Of a stretch of 64,000 nt of DNA, positions 1 to 8,709 are shown in pieces. The notes below the pieces were generated by a model. That model was not told the DNA's origin. It saw only the letters and a program-made list of their open reading frames with translations, and ran no database searches. Each line of letters begins with the position of its first letter. Positions within the stretch are counted from its first letter, which is position 1. The DNA lies in assembly GCA_036562385.1 (NCBI GenBank), contig DATCKG010000068.1, positions 27,407-91,406 on the forward strand, read 5' to 3'. Source of the stretch: DATCKG01 sp036562385. Lineage in GTDB: Bacteria > Bacillota > Sulfobacillia > Symbiobacteriales > Symbiobacteriaceae. A program made the position numbers and the translations under genes.

Positions 1-554
1 GATATTTCCTGTCGCAACCTCTCCGACATCGCGGAGAGCACGGTCAGGGCATCGGACAGGCCCGGATCGGTCAGCTGCTCCCCCCGCACCGCCCGGGTCA
101 GCTCCAGATCGGTGGAGATCACCGGCAGACCCCGCCCTTCCGCGAGATCCAGCATCTCCAGGATGATGCCCGTGCTGTCCAGGGACAGGTAGAAGCGGTC
201 ATGATAGCGGATGAGCGCCACAGGGGTGCGTTCCTGCAGCTTGACCGTCAGCCGGTTCCACTCCCAACGGGCCTCCGCAGAGGCCACCCACGGCTCCTGC
301 GCAAGAAGCGCCTCCACCCGTGCGGCGGGACGCTCCCAGCGTGGAACACCCGGATGGAGGCCGGCGACCTCCCGAACCCGCTCCACCGTCAGGCGCTCCG
401 CCCCGACCACGTCCAGGGAAGCCAGCCGGAACAGGGTGGAGCGGAACAAGGCAAAACCGCAGACGGCACAAATGAGGAGCAGCATGAGGCGAAAGCGGCC
501 CCGTCCGAGGGGCTTCTGCGCACCGCCTGCTCCCGCCAGCCGGTTTCCGGTCAA
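1..554 (-). CDS. ftsQ: Cell division protein FtsQ/DivIB, cut by the window edge
   Basis: Single-pass division protein that works with FtsL and FtsB/DivIC to regulate septal wall synthesis. The product starts with about 20 basic, glycine-rich residues, has a membrane segment at about 22-38 (MLLLICAVCGFALF), and continues into a POTRA-like region (SLDVVGAERL, then EPWVASAEARW and LQERTPVALI), the usual FtsQ order. The only workable start is TTG at 554, with GGAGG 9 nt upstream; no ATG or GTG lies between it and the upstream in-frame stop. The C-terminal part lies beyond base 1. It is the last dcw gene visible and has its own promoter at 621-648. Confidence 0.85.
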   Translation of the reverse strand, partial: MTGNRLAGAGGAQKPLGRGRFRLMLLLICAVCGFALFRSTLFRLASLDVVGAERLTVERVREVAGLHPGVPRWERPAARVEALLAQEPWVASAEARWEWNRLTVKLQERTPVALIRYHDRFYLSLDSTGIILEMLDLAEGRGLPVISTDLELTRAVRGEQLTDPGLSDALTVLSAMSERLRQEI

Positions 555-620
555 GTCTCGCTGCCTCCATCGGCGAAATATTTCAGCGGTAAGTCGGTCA
601 ACAAGCCTGACTTACTGCTG

Positions 621-648
621 ATTATACTCCATGAAGGTGGAGAGACAA
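621..648 (-). promoter_or_regulatory. Promoter for ftsQ
   Basis: On the minus strand a perfect TATAAT lies at 621-626, with TTGTCT at 643-648 and a 16-bp spacer, about 70 nt before the ftsQ TTG start. An imperfect inverted repeat (AAGTC...GACTT, 589-611) lies just downstream of the expected start point. The site suggests ftsQ can be transcribed separately from the mur genes upstream. Confidence 0.55.
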
Positions 649-679
649 ACAGTCGCCCGCAGGAATCTGGCCTCCTCCT

Positions 680-1570
680 CTAGGACGGCAAGAGCACCTC
701 CAGGGCCCCGGGGAGAAGCTCCAGGCTGACCGGCAGCTGTCCGATCACCTCGCCGTCGGCCTCCACGAAGACCGGGCGGTCGGACCGAATCACCAGCCGC
801 CGGCCCCGGGCGAAATGCACCTTCGGATGGCCCATATGAGTGCCGGGGAACAGCTTGATGAGCAGATTCAGCAGTTCCAGCCGGTTCAGGTTGTCTCCCC
901 AGACGATATCGAAGAGCCCATCGTCGGGCGCCGCGTTGGGCAGGATCATCAAGCCGCCGCCGAAAAAGCGGCCGATCCCCACCGCCATCAGCGCCATGCG
1001 GGAGACTGCGAAGGACCGCCCGTCCAGTTCCACCTCCACGTCGACGCCCCGATACTCCCGCAGCGCGCCCAGTACCCCCAACAGGTGGGGGACGGCGCCC
1101 CCAAACATCTTGAGCACCGGTCCGTACCCGTTGACCCGGCGCATCACCTCGGCGTCGAAGCCGATGCCGGCCACGTTGAAGAAGAGGTGCCGGCCGAAGG
1201 CAAGCCCCACATCCATCTTGGCCCGCCGGCCGCTGAAGGCGACCCGGAGCGCCGCCTCCGGGTCCCTGGGAACGCCGGTGGACTTGATCCAGTCATTCCC
1301 CGTCCCGGAGGGAATCACGCCGAAGGCCGCTGCAGTGCCCACCAGGCCCGCGGCTACCTCGCTGACCGTGCCGTCGCCGCCCACTGCAATGACCCGGTCA
1401 AAGCCCCCACGGGCGGCTTCGCGCGCCAGCTCCCGGGCATGTCCCGGATACCGGGTGAGCTTCACCTCAAAATCGCCCAGGGAGGCTGCCAATGGTTCCA
1501 GTCGTTTCCACAGCTTGAGAGCCCGGCCATGCCCAGCCGTCGGGTTGACGATGAAGCACAGCGGCCGCAT
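680..1570 (-). CDS. Diacylglycerol kinase-family lipid kinase
   Basis: A 296-residue member of the DagK/YegS/BmrU lipid kinase family, which phosphorylates diacylglycerol or a related lipid at the inner membrane face. Family motifs are clear: IVNPTAGHGRA at 7-17, the nucleotide loop VGGDGTVSEV at 63-72 and PSGTGNDW at 87-94. ATG 1570 is chosen because GGAGAGGG lies just upstream and the family motif follows at once; the longer reading frame has no homologous N-terminus. It sits between murA and ftsQ, an unusual place for this family, and is separated from murA by a terminator-like hairpin. A role in recycling diacylglycerol is inference only; the exact substrate cannot be told. Confidence 0.85.
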   Translation of the reverse strand: MRPLCFIVNPTAGHGRALKLWKRLEPLAASLGDFEVKLTRYPGHARELAREAARGGFDRVIAVGGDGTVSEVAAGLVGTAAAFGVIPSGTGNDWIKSTGVPRDPEAALRVAFSGRRAKMDVGLAFGRHLFFNVAGIGFDAEVMRRVNGYGPVLKMFGGAVPHLLGVLGALREYRGVDVEVELDGRSFAVSRMALMAVGIGRFFGGGLMILPNAAPDDGLFDIVWGDNLNRLELLNLLIKLFPGTHMGHPKVHFARGRRLVIRSDRPVFVEADGEVIGQLPVSLELLPGALEVLLPS

Positions 1571-1680
1571 GGTCCCTCTCCTTTCGGGGCTGAAATCTCC
1601 GGCAGTTCTCCGTGGTCGCTGTTGAAGTTCGTGGCCCGAAGGGCAGTTCCTTCCGCCGCGGCGGCCAACCGCGGAAGAAA

Positions 1681-1711
1681 GGTGGCCGGAACCGTCATGG
1701 TTCCAGCCACC
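1681..1711 (-). terminator. Terminator-like hairpin after murA
   Basis: A 13-bp stem with one mismatch (GGTGGCCGGAACC pairing with GGTTCCAGCCACC, 5-nt loop) lies 15 nt past the murA stop and is followed on the minus strand by TTTCTTCC. It probably reduces read-through from murA into the lipid kinase gene. Confidence 0.6.
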
Positions 1712-1725
1712 TTCTGTGTGCCCGG

Positions 1726-3000
1726 TCATATCCGGGTGATCTGCGCCCCCAGCCCCCGGAGCTTCTCCTCCAGGTTGTGGTAACCCCGGTCTATGTGAAC
1801 AATCTCTTCGATGGTGGTGGTCCCTTCGGCCGCCAGCCCTCCCAGGACGAGCGCCATTCCCTCCCGCAAGGCCGGGCAATCGACGGTGGCGCCCGTCAGG
1901 CGGGGCACCCCCTTGATCACGGCGGTGCGGCCCTCGACCTTGATGTTGGCCCCCAACCGCCGCAACTCCTCGGCCACCTTGAAACGGTTCTCAAAAATCG
2001 TCTCGGTGATAATGCTCGTCCCTTCCGCGACACTCATCAGCGCCATCATCTGTGGCTGCATGTCGGTGGGAAAACCCGGATAGGGCAGCGTTTTCAGGTC
2101 GGTGGCCTTCAGCCGGGCCGGACCGATGGCCCGGATCGAATCGACCCCCTCGTGGAGGATGGTGCCCATCTCCCGCAACTTGGCACAGATGGCGTCCACG
2201 TGTTCCGGGATCATGTGATCCACTGTCACATCGCCGCCGGTAATCGCGGCGGCGGCCAGGAAGGTGCCGGCCTCGATGCGATCGGGAATCACCGTATGTT
2301 CTACACTGCCAAGCTTCTGAACGCCCTGGATTCGGATGACATCCATGCCGGCGCCCCGGACCCGGGCTCCCATCCGGTTGAGGAAATTCTGAAGATCCAC
2401 GATCTCCGGCTCCCGTGCGGCGTTGCGGATCACGGTGGTCCCCTCCGCCAGCACGGCCGCCATCATCAGGTTCTCCGTGGCTCCCACGCTGGGAAAGTCC
2501 AGGTAGATCTCCGTCCCCTGCAGCCTGCCGGGCACCACGGCCTCAATGTAGCCGAACCGCTCTTCGATGCGGGCGCCCATCTGCTGCAGGCCCCGCAGGT
2601 GAAAATCGATGGGACGGGGGCCGATGGCGCATCCCCCGGGATAGGAGATGCGCACCTTCCCAACGCGGGCCAGCAGGGGCCCCATCAGGAAGATGGAGGA
2701 CCGCATCTCCCGGGTAAAGTCCGCCCCCACTTCCAGACTGCTCAGACCATCGGAAACCACCCGGAAGGTCCGGCTGCCGTCGGGACAGGGGGTCTCTTCC
2801 ACCTTGGCCCCCAGGCGCCGGAGAATCTCCGCCATCACGGCCACATCCCGGATGGCGGGCATGTTATGGATAATCGCTTCCCCGGATGTCAGCAACGCGG
2901 CCGCCAGAATCGGCAGGGCTGCGTTTTTGGCGCCGCTCACCTTGACCCGCCCCTGGAGCCGGACGCCCCCGGTGATGACATAACACTCCCGCGTTTTCAA
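1726..3000 (-). CDS. murA: UDP-N-acetylglucosamine 1-carboxyvinyltransferase MurA
   Basis: Transfers enolpyruvate from PEP to UDP-GlcNAc, the first committed step of peptidoglycan synthesis in the cytoplasm. The 424-residue length is normal. The N-terminal substrate motif SGAKNAALP (22-30) and the loop PGGCAIGPRP with catalytic Cys124 are intact, so the enzyme should be fosfomycin-sensitive in principle (family knowledge). The start is TTG 3000, the farthest upstream start, with GGAG close before it. Gram-positives often carry two murA genes; whether this is MurA1 or MurA2 cannot be told here. It follows murB by 55 nt and ends with a hairpin at 1681-1711. Confidence 0.95.
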   Translation of the reverse strand: MKTRECYVITGGVRLQGRVKVSGAKNAALPILAAALLTSGEAIIHNMPAIRDVAVMAEILRRLGAKVEETPCPDGSRTFRVVSDGLSSLEVGADFTREMRSSIFLMGPLLARVGKVRISYPGGCAIGPRPIDFHLRGLQQMGARIEERFGYIEAVVPGRLQGTEIYLDFPSVGATENLMMAAVLAEGTTVIRNAAREPEIVDLQNFLNRMGARVRGAGMDVIRIQGVQKLGSVEHTVIPDRIEAGTFLAAAAITGGDVTVDHMIPEHVDAICAKLREMGTILHEGVDSIRAIGPARLKATDLKTLPYPGFPTDMQPQMMALMSVAEGTSIITETIFENRFKVAEELRRLGANIKVEGRTAVIKGVPRLTGATVDCPALREGMALVLGGLAAEGTTTIEEIVHIDRGYHNLEEKLRGLGAQITRI

Positions 3001-3055
3001 CTCCAGTGACCCCCCACGGCTGGACCAGCCCCAACCGGAGAGGTAGCTGCCCCGG

Positions 3056-3982
3056 TCAGGTACGAAAGTGAGGATCGAAGCCCCAGATTCTCACTTCCGG
3101 CTCCAGCCGAACTCCGAACCGGTCCTGGACGATCTTGCGGACGTTCTCCAGCAGAAGAAGGACGTCCCTGGCCGTCGCATTTCCCAGGTTGACGATGAAG
3201 TTGGCGTGCTTCTCCGATACCTGTGCGTCGCCGATCCGCATCCCCTTGAGCCCGGCCTGTTCAATCAGCCGGCCGGCAAAATCCCCCGGTGGGTTCCGAA
3301 AGATACTGCCCGCATTGGGGAACTGCAGGGGCTGCGTGGCCCGCCGCCGCTCCAGGTACGCGCGCATCCGTTCCCGGAGCACCGCCTCGTCTTCCCGGTG
3401 CAGCTGAAACGTCACATCCGCCACAATGGCCTTGGTGCCCTGCAGGCGGCTGGTGCGGTAGCCGAATCCGATTTCCGCAGCACTCAACCGCTGCTCCCGG
3501 CCGTCGGGCCACACCACCAGGGCGGACTCCACGCACCGGGACATATCCCCGCCGTGGGCGCCGGCGTTGATCACCAGGCCGGCTCCCACCGTTCCCGGGA
3601 TTGCGCAGGCAAATTCAAGGCCGCCCAGGCCCGCCTTGGCCAATCTGGTCGCCAGTTTGGGCAGATCGCACCCCCCGCCTGCGGTGACCCGGGTGTCCTG
3701 GATCTGATACTGGCGAAACTCGCCGGTCAATTTCAGCACGATCCCCCGGACGCCCTCGTCGGCCACCAGCAGGTTGCTGCCGCGTCCCAGGACGTAGACC
3801 GGCACCTGCTCCCGTCCGGCCAGGGCGAGCACCGCAGTCAGTTCCCGGCGATCTGCCACCTCCACCAGAAAATCCGCCGGGCCGCCGATGCGAAAGGTGG
3901 TGTGTCGCTTCAGCGGTTCGTTGGGATGAATGCGGCTCGGATCCCGGATTATGCTACGCAACGCCTCGTCCAAGGGTGACAT
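3056..3982 (-). CDS. murB: UDP-N-acetylenolpyruvoylglucosamine reductase MurB
   Basis: FAD- and NADPH-dependent reductase that turns enolpyruvyl-UDP-GlcNAc into UDP-MurNAc. The 308 residues show the FAD-binding segment VYVLGRGSNLLVADEG at 62-77, the GTVGAGLVINAGAHGG stretch at 130-145, and FPNAGSIFRNP with the proton-donor Ser226. The form resembles the shorter type II MurB of Gram-positives. ATG 3982 is preferred over farther upstream starts because AAGGGGG lies upstream and the conserved N-terminus begins there. The gene follows murG by 23 nt, consistent with one transcript. Confidence 0.95.
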   Translation of the reverse strand: MSPLDEALRSIIRDPSRIHPNEPLKRHTTFRIGGPADFLVEVADRRELTAVLALAGREQVPVYVLGRGSNLLVADEGVRGIVLKLTGEFRQYQIQDTRVTAGGGCDLPKLATRLAKAGLGGLEFACAIPGTVGAGLVINAGAHGGDMSRCVESALVVWPDGREQRLSAAEIGFGYRTSRLQGTKAIVADVTFQLHREDEAVLRERMRAYLERRRATQPLQFPNAGSIFRNPPGDFAGRLIEQAGLKGMRIGDAQVSEKHANFIVNLGNATARDVLLLLENVRKIVQDRFGVRLEPEVRIWGFDPHFRT

Positions 3983-4005
3983 GGCGAGACAGGCCCCCTT
4001 CGTGA

Positions 4006-5109
4006 TCAGCGCCCCCGGGCGATCGCGACGATTTCCGCTGCGATGCGTGCGGCGGCATCCGGCTGCGCCAGGGCACGCAGCGCCTGCCGCATGCGCTCTG
4101 CAGCCGCCTGGTCGGTCAGGACCGTGCGGATGGCCGCAGCCAGCTTCTGACGGGTCATCTCGTGCTCCCGCACCACGATGGCAGCCCCCCGCTGCTCCAG
4201 GGTGCGGGCATTCCATTCCTGGTGGTTGTGCGTGACGTTGGGACTGGGAATCAGCACAGAGGGCAGCCCCCGCACCTGAATTTCGGCCAGGGTGATGGCC
4301 CCGGCCCGGAAAACACCGGCGTCCGCCGCGGCGTAGGCAGCGGGCATGTTATGCAGGTACGGAACGATGGTGATCCGGGCCTGTCCGCCCCCACCGTACA
4401 GACGCTGAACCTGTTCAAAATAGCGCTCCCCGGTGATGTGCAGGACCTTCAGCGCCGGAATCTCCTTCAGCAGGGAGGGAACGACGTCCGCCACAAACCG
4501 GTGAAAGTCCCGGGCACCGCCGCTGCCCCCCATCACCAGCAGCACCTTGTCCTCCGGCACAAACCCCAGGGCCCGGCGACCGTCCTCCCGCCGGGCTGCG
4601 GCCACCTCCGGGCGCACCGGATTGCCCACCGTGTACAGCCGGGCGCCGGGCGGAAAGTGGCGCCGCGCTTCCTCATAGGGGACAAAGACCGCCCTGGCCC
4701 AGCGGGCAGCGATGCGGTTGGTGACGCCGGGAAACGCGTTCTGCTCCTGAATCACCACCGGACGGCCGGTCAGACAGGCTGCGGCCAGCACCGGGCCGCT
4801 GACAAACCCGCCGGTCCCCACCACCACATCCGGCCGGAACCGGCGGATGTGGGCCAGGGAATCAAAAAAGCCCTTCAGCGCCTTCAATCCTCCGGTCACC
4901 TTCTGCCAGGGCGACAGGTTGACCAGGCCGGCGCTGGAGATGGTGACAAAGGGAACCCCCGTCCGGGGTACGATGGTGGATTCCCGACCGGTCTGCGTAC
5001 CGACGTAGAGGAGTTCCGCTTCGGGGTCGATTTCCTTGATGGCTGCGGCCAGAGTAAGGGCGGGGTAGATGTGCCCCCCGGTGCCGCCACCTGTCAGCAG
5101 GTACCGCAT
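4006..5109 (-). CDS. murG: MurG, lipid II-forming N-acetylglucosaminyltransferase
   Basis: Adds GlcNAc from UDP-GlcNAc to lipid I on the inner membrane face, giving lipid II. The 367-residue protein begins with the glycine-rich loop LTGGGTGGHIYPAL (5-18), has the second loop VMGGSGGARD at mid-protein and the acceptor or donor segment GAITLAEIQVRGLPS in the C-terminal domain. One difference from many homologues is FRAGAIT, where SRAGA is common. ATG 5109 has GGAGGG 6 nt upstream. It lies 26 nt after ftsW and 23 nt before murB. Confidence 0.95.
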   Translation of the reverse strand: MRYLLTGGGTGGHIYPALTLAAAIKEIDPEAELLYVGTQTGRESTIVPRTGVPFVTISSAGLVNLSPWQKVTGGLKALKGFFDSLAHIRRFRPDVVVGTGGFVSGPVLAAACLTGRPVVIQEQNAFPGVTNRIAARWARAVFVPYEEARRHFPPGARLYTVGNPVRPEVAAARREDGRRALGFVPEDKVLLVMGGSGGARDFHRFVADVVPSLLKEIPALKVLHITGERYFEQVQRLYGGGGQARITIVPYLHNMPAAYAAADAGVFRAGAITLAEIQVRGLPSVLIPSPNVTHNHQEWNARTLEQRGAAIVVREHEMTRQKLAAAIRTVLTDQAAAERMRQALRALAQPDAAARIAAEIVAIARGR

Positions 5110-5135
5110 GGGGGTCCCTCCAGAACATGCAGGGA

Positions 5136-6236
5136 TCAGGGGCGGGCATAGCGGGAGACCCCCAGCAAGATGCCCACCCCTGTCAGGGTGATGAGCAGTG
5201 AGGAGCCGCCGTAGCTCAGGAAAGGCAGGGGAATCCCCGTGGAGGGGATGGAGGCGGTGACCACCGCGATGTTCATGGCCGCCTGCAGGGTGATCAGCGA
5301 GGTCACGCCTGCGGCCAGGAGGCTGGAGAACCGGTCCGGTGCCTGGATGGCGATGCGGTAGCCCCGCCAGGCGAAGGCGGCGAACAGCAGCAGCACCAGC
5401 ACCGCACCGATGAACCCCAACTCCTCTCCCAGCACGGCGAAGATCATGTCGGTGTGCCGCTCCGGCAGGTAGAACCACTTCTGCCGGCTGCGGCCGAGGC
5501 CGACACCGAAGAGGCCGCCGGAACCGAAAGCCAGGAGCGCCTGGATGATCTGATAGCCCGAGTCGGTGGGATCGGACCACGGGTTCAGGTAGGTGGTAAT
5601 CCGGCTCCACCGCTCCGGATCCACCCGGGCCAGCAGGAAGACGCCGGCCGCACCCAGTGCGCCCAAGAACGCCAGGTGGCTCAGTTCCGCTCCGGCGGCG
5701 AAGAACATGAGGAACGCGGTCCCTCCCAGCGTAAGGGAGGTACCCAGGTCCGGCTCCATCATGATCAGCCCGAAGACCAGCCCCAGGGCCACCAGGGCGG
5801 GGAAAAGCCCCCGCCAGAAGGAGCTGATCTCCTTCCCGGTCCGGCTGAGATAGCCGGCCATAAAGATGACAAACGCGAACTTTGCGAACTCAGAAGGCTG
5901 GAATTGAAGGGGGCCCGCTCCCAGCCAGCGGCGAGCCCCCAGCCGGTAGACGCCCACCCCCGGAATCAGCACCAGCACCAGCAGGACCAGGGCGATCAGC
6001 ATCAGGGTCCGGGCGTGCTGCTCCCAGAACCAGGGCGGAATCCGGGAGACCGCCAGCATGACGCCCATGCCGATCAGCGCCCACAGGACCTGCCGCTGCA
6101 GGAAGTAATACGGATTTTGATAATCCACCTGTGCCACTGCGATGCTGGACGAGTACACCATGACAATGCCGATGCCGAGGAGAAGCGCGACCACTGTGAC
6201 GAGGGTGTAGTCCAGTTCCCTGCGGGGTTGGTGCAA
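5136..6236 (-). CDS. ftsW: FtsW/SpoVE-type SEDS lipid II polymerase
   Basis: SEDS-family membrane glycosyltransferase that polymerises lipid II at the septum together with a class B PBP. The 366 residues contain about ten membrane segments and the family signatures QFQPSEFAKFAF, MMEPDLGTSL, YQIIQALLAFGSGG and PLPFLSYGGSS. Position between mraY and murG is that of spoVE in Bacillus, so either an FtsW role or a SpoVE-like sporulation role is possible. The start is TTG 6236 with AGGGGG about 7 nt upstream. In Bacillus murD lies between mraY and spoVE; here only 28 nt separate them. Confidence 0.9.
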   Translation of the reverse strand: MHQPRRELDYTLVTVVALLLGIGIVMVYSSSIAVAQVDYQNPYYFLQRQVLWALIGMGVMLAVSRIPPWFWEQHARTLMLIALVLLVLVLIPGVGVYRLGARRWLGAGPLQFQPSEFAKFAFVIFMAGYLSRTGKEISSFWRGLFPALVALGLVFGLIMMEPDLGTSLTLGGTAFLMFFAAGAELSHLAFLGALGAAGVFLLARVDPERWSRITTYLNPWSDPTDSGYQIIQALLAFGSGGLFGVGLGRSRQKWFYLPERHTDMIFAVLGEELGFIGAVLVLLLFAAFAWRGYRIAIQAPDRFSSLLAAGVTSLITLQAAMNIAVVTASIPSTGIPLPFLSYGGSSLLITLTGVGILLGVSRYARP

Positions 6237-6264
6237 GGAAAGACCCCCTCTGAACCAGTCCGCT

Positions 6265-7269
6265 TTATCCGGTTACCGCCAGGCCCGGCAGGGCGAAGTA
6301 GCCGAGCACCGCGAGGAGAACGCAGACCATCACGAAGGTCCGGACCACCTTGCCCTCCGGCCAGCCCAGCAGTTCAAAGTGATGATGGATCGGTGCCATC
6401 TTAAAGATACGACGGCCTGTCAACTGGAATGACCCCACCTGAAGAATGACCGACAAGGCCTCTGCCACGAAGAGGCCGCCGACGATCACCAGCAACAGCT
6501 CGGTACGGGTCAGCACGGCCAGGGCTGCCAGGGCCCCGCCCAGGGCGAAGGAGCCCACGTCGCCCATGAATACCTTGGCCGGGTGGGCGTTGTAGCGCAA
6601 AAATCCCAGGCAGCCGCCCACCAGGGCCATGGCCAGCACGGCCAATTCGATGTAGCCCCTGGCCGTGGCCACAAACAGCCCGTAGAAGGTGAAGACCACC
6701 ACCGAGCAGCTGGACAGCAGGCCGTCCACTCCGTCGGTGAAGTTGACCGCGTTGGCGGTGCCCCAGACGAGGAGAAGCACCAGCAAATAGTAGAACGGCT
6801 TTCCAAGGTCAATGGAATAGTTGAAATAGGGAATCTCCACGGCGGTGCCCAGGCCCAGGATCTCCACCGACCCGTAGGCCAGCACCAGGGCCAGCACCAC
6901 CTGCATCAGCAGTTTTTCCCGGGCCCTCAGCCCCAGGGACCGCTTGAGCACTACCTTGATGTAGTCGTCCAAAAAGCCCACCAATCCATGGCCCAGGGTC
7001 AAGATCAGGGCGATGGTCATCCGCACCAGGGCATCGTGCTCCCGGGGGGCCAGCAACAGCGTGGCCACCGCCGCGGGCAGGACAAAGATCAGACCGCCCA
7101 TGGTGGGGGTGCCGGCCTTGGCCTGATGGCTGGCGAACATCTCCTGCCGAATCGTCTGCCCGGCCTTGAGCCGTCGCAGCAGGGGAAGGATGACCGGACC
7201 CAGGGCCAGTGCACCCAGCGCGCCCAGCAGCAGGGCGGCGGTCAATCGCCAGGATGGGTTCATAGGCAT
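6265..7269 (-). CDS. mraY: Phospho-MurNAc-pentapeptide transferase MraY
   Basis: Makes lipid I by moving phospho-MurNAc-pentapeptide from UDP to undecaprenyl phosphate in the membrane. The 334-residue protein has about ten membrane segments and the conserved cytoplasmic motifs GLVGFLDDYIK, AVNFTDGVDGL, KVFMGDVGS and the histidine motif APIHHHFE. ATG 7269 has GAGG about 11 nt upstream; a second ATG lies two codons later. The gene lies 60 nt after murF. Confidence 0.95.
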   Translation of the reverse strand: MPMNPSWRLTAALLLGALGALALGPVILPLLRRLKAGQTIRQEMFASHQAKAGTPTMGGLIFVLPAAVATLLLAPREHDALVRMTIALILTLGHGLVGFLDDYIKVVLKRSLGLRAREKLLMQVVLALVLAYGSVEILGLGTAVEIPYFNYSIDLGKPFYYLLVLLLVWGTANAVNFTDGVDGLLSSCSVVVFTFYGLFVATARGYIELAVLAMALVGGCLGFLRYNAHPAKVFMGDVGSFALGGALAALAVLTRTELLLVIVGGLFVAEALSVILQVGSFQLTGRRIFKMAPIHHHFELLGWPEGKVVRTFVMVCVLLAVLGYFALPGLAVTG

Positions 7270-7329
7270 CGCAGCGTAGTCCTCTCTTCTTGCATGATCT
7301 CAAGTGATCTCGGGACAAATCCGCCCCGG

Positions 7330-8709
7330 TCAAACCATCAGGTGGTTCTCCAGTGCGGCGACGATCTCCTCCATGGCCATGCCCCGGGATCCCTTGACGA
7401 GCACCGTGTCGCCGCTCTGAACCAGGCCCAGCAGCGCATCCATCAGGTGGGCCTTGGTGGGGAAATGCCGGCCCTTCGCCCCGGCAGCAGCGGCGATCTC
7501 CCGGGAGAGGTCGCCCACGCAGAGCACCAGGTCCGCCAGGCGGCCGGCGGCCTCTCCCACCCGGCGGTGGCCCGCCACCGCGCCGGCGCCCAGTTCAAAC
7601 ATGTCACCGAGCACCGCGATGCAGCGGCCGCTGCCGGCCATCTCCCGCATCACTTCCAGGGCCGCGATCACCGAAACCGGTGCGGCGTTGTAGGTATCAT
7701 CCAGAATCCGAACCCCGCCGGCGTGGAGCACCCGCATCCGGCTGCCGGCCGGCTGGTACAGGGCCAGCCCCGCGGCCGCCTCCTCAGGAGTAAGTCCCAA
7801 TTCCAAGGCTACGGCGGCGGCCGCCATGGCATTCAGGATGTTGTGGCGTCCGGGAGCGGGCAGCGACACCTCCGCTTCGCCGGCGGACGTGACCAGCCGG
7901 AAGCGCTGCCCCGTCTCGCCGTCCCGACGGACGTCCCGGGCCGTCACCCAGCAGTCGCCCCGGCCGTGGGCGCCAAACCCGTAGAACCAGACCCGGCCGG
8001 GTCCGACGGAGGCCATGGCCGCCACCCGGGGGTCATCGGCGTTGAGCACCGCTGCCCCGTCCGCGGGCAGCGCCCGCACCAGTTCGCTCTTGGCCAGGGC
8101 GATGTTCTCCACGGTGCCCAGCAGCTCCAGGTGCGTCTCCCCTACGTTGGTGACCACCCCGATACGGGGCAGGGCGATGGACGCCAGGTACGTGATCTCC
8201 CCCAGCGCCCGCATGCCCATCTCCAGCACCGCGGCCTGGTGGGTTTCATCCAGGTCCATCAGCGTAATCGGCAGCCCCACCTCGGAGTTGAGGTTGCCGG
8301 CGGTGCGAAAGACCCGGAGCCGGGCCGACAGGGCGGCAGCCACCATCTCCTTGGTGGTGGTCTTCCCCACGGAACCGGTGATCCCCACCACCGGGAGGGA
8401 GAACCGCAGCCGGTGAGCCCGTCCCAGCTGGCCCAGGGCCAGCAGCGAATCCGGCACCAGCACCACCGCCGCCCCGGGCGCCTCCACCGGACGCTCCGCC
8501 AGTACGCAGACGGCCCCGCCGGCTACGGCCGCGGCCGCAAAGTCGTGGCCGTCCACCCGCTCTCCCGGCATGGCCACAAAGCAATCGCCGGGCCGCACCT
8601 TGCGGCTGTCATAGGCAAAACCGGAGACCGGGGTTGCCGGACTCCCCTGCAGGAGCCGCCCCCCGGTCACAGCCGCGATGTCCGCGGCAGTAAACAGCAG
8701 CCTGCTCAC
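7330..8709 (-). CDS. murF: UDP-MurNAc-tripeptide:D-Ala-D-Ala ligase MurF
   Basis: ATP-dependent Mur ligase that adds D-Ala-D-Ala to UDP-MurNAc-tripeptide, the last cytoplasmic step before MraY. The 459 residues contain the ATP loop GITGSVGKTTTKEM (about 109-122), the Mur ligase LNADDPRV segment and C-terminal LGDMFELG and VKGSRGMAMEEI. The GTG start (8709) directly abuts the murE stop, so translation is probably coupled. Its place between murE and mraY matches several Gram-negative clusters rather than the Bacillus order, where murF is elsewhere. Confidence 0.93.
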   Translation of the reverse strand: MSRLLFTAADIAAVTGGRLLQGSPATPVSGFAYDSRKVRPGDCFVAMPGERVDGHDFAAAAVAGGAVCVLAERPVEAPGAAVVLVPDSLLALGQLGRAHRLRFSLPVVGITGSVGKTTTKEMVAAALSARLRVFRTAGNLNSEVGLPITLMDLDETHQAAVLEMGMRALGEITYLASIALPRIGVVTNVGETHLELLGTVENIALAKSELVRALPADGAAVLNADDPRVAAMASVGPGRVWFYGFGAHGRGDCWVTARDVRRDGETGQRFRLVTSAGEAEVSLPAPGRHNILNAMAAAAVALELGLTPEEAAAGLALYQPAGSRMRVLHAGGVRILDDTYNAAPVSVIAALEVMREMAGSGRCIAVLGDMFELGAGAVAGHRRVGEAAGRLADLVLCVGDLSREIAAAAGAKGRHFPTKAHLMDALLGLVQSGDTVLVKGSRGMAMEEIVAALENHLMV